From Lingula anatina (Eukaryota; Brachiopoda; Lingulata; Lingulida; Lingulidae): a stretch of 46,179 bases of DNA. The position numbers and the translations under genes were made by a program. The notes under the pieces were generated by a model. That model did no database searches. It was not told where the DNA came from and saw only the letters and a program-made list of their open reading frames with translations. Positions within the stretch are counted from its first letter, which is position 1. The number at the start of each line of letters is the position of its first letter. The stretch is taken from the NCBI RefSeq assembly GCF_001039355.2, contig NW_019775451.1, positions 74,781-120,959 on the forward strand, written 5' to 3'. Shown here piece by piece: positions 43,905 through 46,179 of the stretch.

Positions 43905-46179
43905 CGAAAGGAGAGAGAGATACGAGGAAATGTCGACAGGCTGGAGTAGTCTAGACACGGAAGCGCGACACAAATAAGCAACCCGATGAAATCGTCTTTC
44001 AAAATTTCACGTGAATTTCTATACGGAAAAGACAGCTCCCCGTCATTTGAAACCTCTTTGTTTGCACTTTTTGTAACAGTTAAAAAACGTTTGCAATGAT
44101 AAACCTAGGTGTATATATGTTGCATTATCATAAATACGTCGCCGATCAAAAGACTTATGTTACTAATGTCGCACAGACGCCTATACCGGTGATAGATTTA
44201 TCAACTGTATCATGGTAAGTTTGACAGGAAGAAGCTGACTTCAAGTTGCCTTAGTTCTGTCAAAGACCGACTGTTTTGAAACTGTTGTGCAGTGTAAAAC
44301 TCTAAAAACGGCAAAATTGATGAATATCAGTAAAATATTTAAACGTATAAACGCACAAAAATGTCGATTTATGGCACATTTTAAAATGGGCATTTTCGAG
44401 ATTGTGCCTCGTGTCAAACTTTGCTATTCTTAGATGGTTCTTGTGTGAACATTCTTGCGAGCGTCCCATATTGTTAACATCGTGACAAAATTGTTGCCTG
44501 TTGACCAAAAAGACGGAGACAGAAAGATCGAATATCGCGATTTTCGCGCCTCATTAAAGCCACCTCTGCTCCTCTGATGCTAATCACAATGCATAAAGGA
44601 GAATTACGATATAATACACGCTCACAGCGGAGAGCGCGCAATAAAGTAATGGTAGTCCTTTTTTTGTAATCTATGGTTATTCTGAAACTTGACGGGTGTC
44701 AGACGTATAAAATAATCGTTGTGACGGCTTCACGGGCGTTTAAGCATGTCAGAATAACATTGGTGAATAACCCTTTTCCTTGTGTGAAGTATGGGAATCT
44801 TTGTGGGGGTGGGTTTTTTCTCCCTCTTTTTGTTTTGGCGTTCTTTCTTTCTTTCTTTCTTTCTTGCAGCTTTCTTTGATATTTGCTGCAGTTTTTAATT
44901 GGTACATAGTGCACTTATTGTCAGTTTGAATTTGTACGGTTTTTAAATAATTTTCTTTGGCATCTCTCTCTCTCTCTCCTCCTTCCAGTCTCTCTCCCTC
45001 ACACACACACGCACACACACACACTTTCTCTGAACGGGCACTTTTTATCCGCTGTTCTTTACATCTTATATCTGAACCTTCTAAATACTACTCAAAAAAC
45101 GTAATCGGACTATTCAGTGTAATTCAACGTCTGCCGTTCATACGGACAGCTTTTAATTCCCTGTCAAAACTATTGATCAAACTATTCATTTTATAAGACT
45201 TTCCAAAGTCTATACAAGATCCTAGTGTTTTATGAACGCCTTGGTAACACCCATGCGGTGCGCGTATGTCCAATTTTTTCATAGAACGAATGACTGTACT
45301 CACGTTCACAAACATTTGGAGTGACTCTCTAAATTATTTAAAGTGACATCTCTTAAAAGTTATTAAACGTGGGTGGTGCCCGTAAATTTGTCATGTAAAT
45401 TGAAATATCGTTTAAAAGGTGACTCCTCTTTTTAAGAGATATTAAGGAAATCGAAACTGGCATCTTGGTTATTTTCTAAAATAGGAGGATAAGGTCGTAA
45501 ATCTGTCACGTGTCAAGATAAGCCGGCGTGCGACCTGACAGGGTCACGAGCAAAGGGCGGTTAATCACACTGGATTAGAACTTGAATGTACAGATAGCCT
45601 CTTCAGTTATTAACACATACTCTACAGTCATCTAGGTAAATTATGAGACCCCTTTTTAATAAATGTAAGGGGTAGTCAAAAACATCTTGGCAAAGGCCCC
45701 ATTGCAAATAAACAAATAAATGGATTTAAAGAAAAGAAAAAAGAAAACGGGATGCAGCCTAAATTTCTCGCAATATACTTTACAATTACAGTCAATGATT
45801 ATGGGTGAACTTTCATCTACGGTCAACTGCAAATATTTTGAATTTTATTGATCTTTTTACACTAGAGAACAGAAATCAATTATAGCAAGGCAACATTTTG
45901 GTCTCCAAATAATCAAATCGCTACTTGAAAAGATGCTTAAGTCTCCCCTAACTGTCAAACCCAATTTATGACCTTTGTTTTTTAATACAAATATATTTGA
46001 CGTTCCTTCTGTATATTACAAGTAGCAGAAAGGGGAAAGGGTCCGACACAAATTTATTACAGGTCGTAGTCATTCACGACCTACCGCACTTCTGCGACAT
46101 GACACATCCATCTTTTTAAACAGTTTTAAGTCTTTTAAGTCACCAATTTAAACTTGTCAGCTTTCAAGAGAAACCGGGG
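43603..46179 (+). other. Ig gene intron 6, running off the right edge
   Basis: Begins with (TCTG)n and a C/T-rich tract (43610-43711), then a compound (AC)n(GA)n tract (43838-43904), (CTTT)n at 44841-44865 and (TC)n/(AC)n at 44963-45024. No Ig-like exon with a splice context was recognised, so the rest of the gene lies beyond the window. Confidence 0.6.

Overview
This is a metazoan nuclear genomic window, not a bacterial or viral one. Genes are split by GT-AG introns, coding density is a few percent, and most of the sequence is AT-rich non-coding DNA crowded with microsatellites ((GA)n, (GT)n, (TTTA)n, (AT)n), poly-G runs and short inverted-repeat transposons. The mix of a clan-2-like cytochrome P450, an IgLON/lachesin-like adhesion gene, foldback MITEs and compound GT/GA microsatellites suits a marine invertebrate, perhaps a spiralian such as a mollusc, annelid or brachiopod. 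I cannot fix the species. There are two single-N joints and one 302-N gap, so this is a draft scaffold.

Layout. 1-770: nothing recognised. 775-3189: a ~1.2 kb block present twice around a single N (1994). Each block carries the same ~1 kb hAT-like element with the same target-site duplication. 3185-6142: a three-exon cytochrome P450 on the minus strand with a TATA box, a heme-binding exon and a frameshift in exon 1. 6143-21250: mostly non-coding, with several foldback elements, a candidate Cys-rich 3'-terminal exon (10717-10853 with AATAAA at 10881) and a candidate non-coding exon with a strong donor at 17291. 21259-21280: a possible 22-nt microexon. 22301-43602: a plus-strand gene for a secreted or membrane protein with at least three immunoglobulin domains. 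Six exons are visible and the gene runs off the right edge. Its first intron is 15.4 kb and contains the assembly gap. 43603-46179: intron of that gene, with no further exon recognised.

The Ig gene is the best-supported structure. Six exons join without a frame error into 1,002 coding bases (334 codons). Intron phases alternate 1-0-1-0-1-0, so each Ig domain is split over two exons and bounded by phase-1 introns.

The most interesting new signal is in its intron 4. An 85-bp array of five 17-bp units (42618-42702) holds three perfect IR-1 nuclear-receptor palindromes of the ecdysone/FXR type. The second theme is the P450: fold and heme motifs are kept, but exon 1 has a frameshift that looks like a short deletion, and the C-helix tryptophan is replaced. 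It may be a young pseudogene or an assembly error. The P450 and the Ig gene show no functional link; they are simply neighbours.
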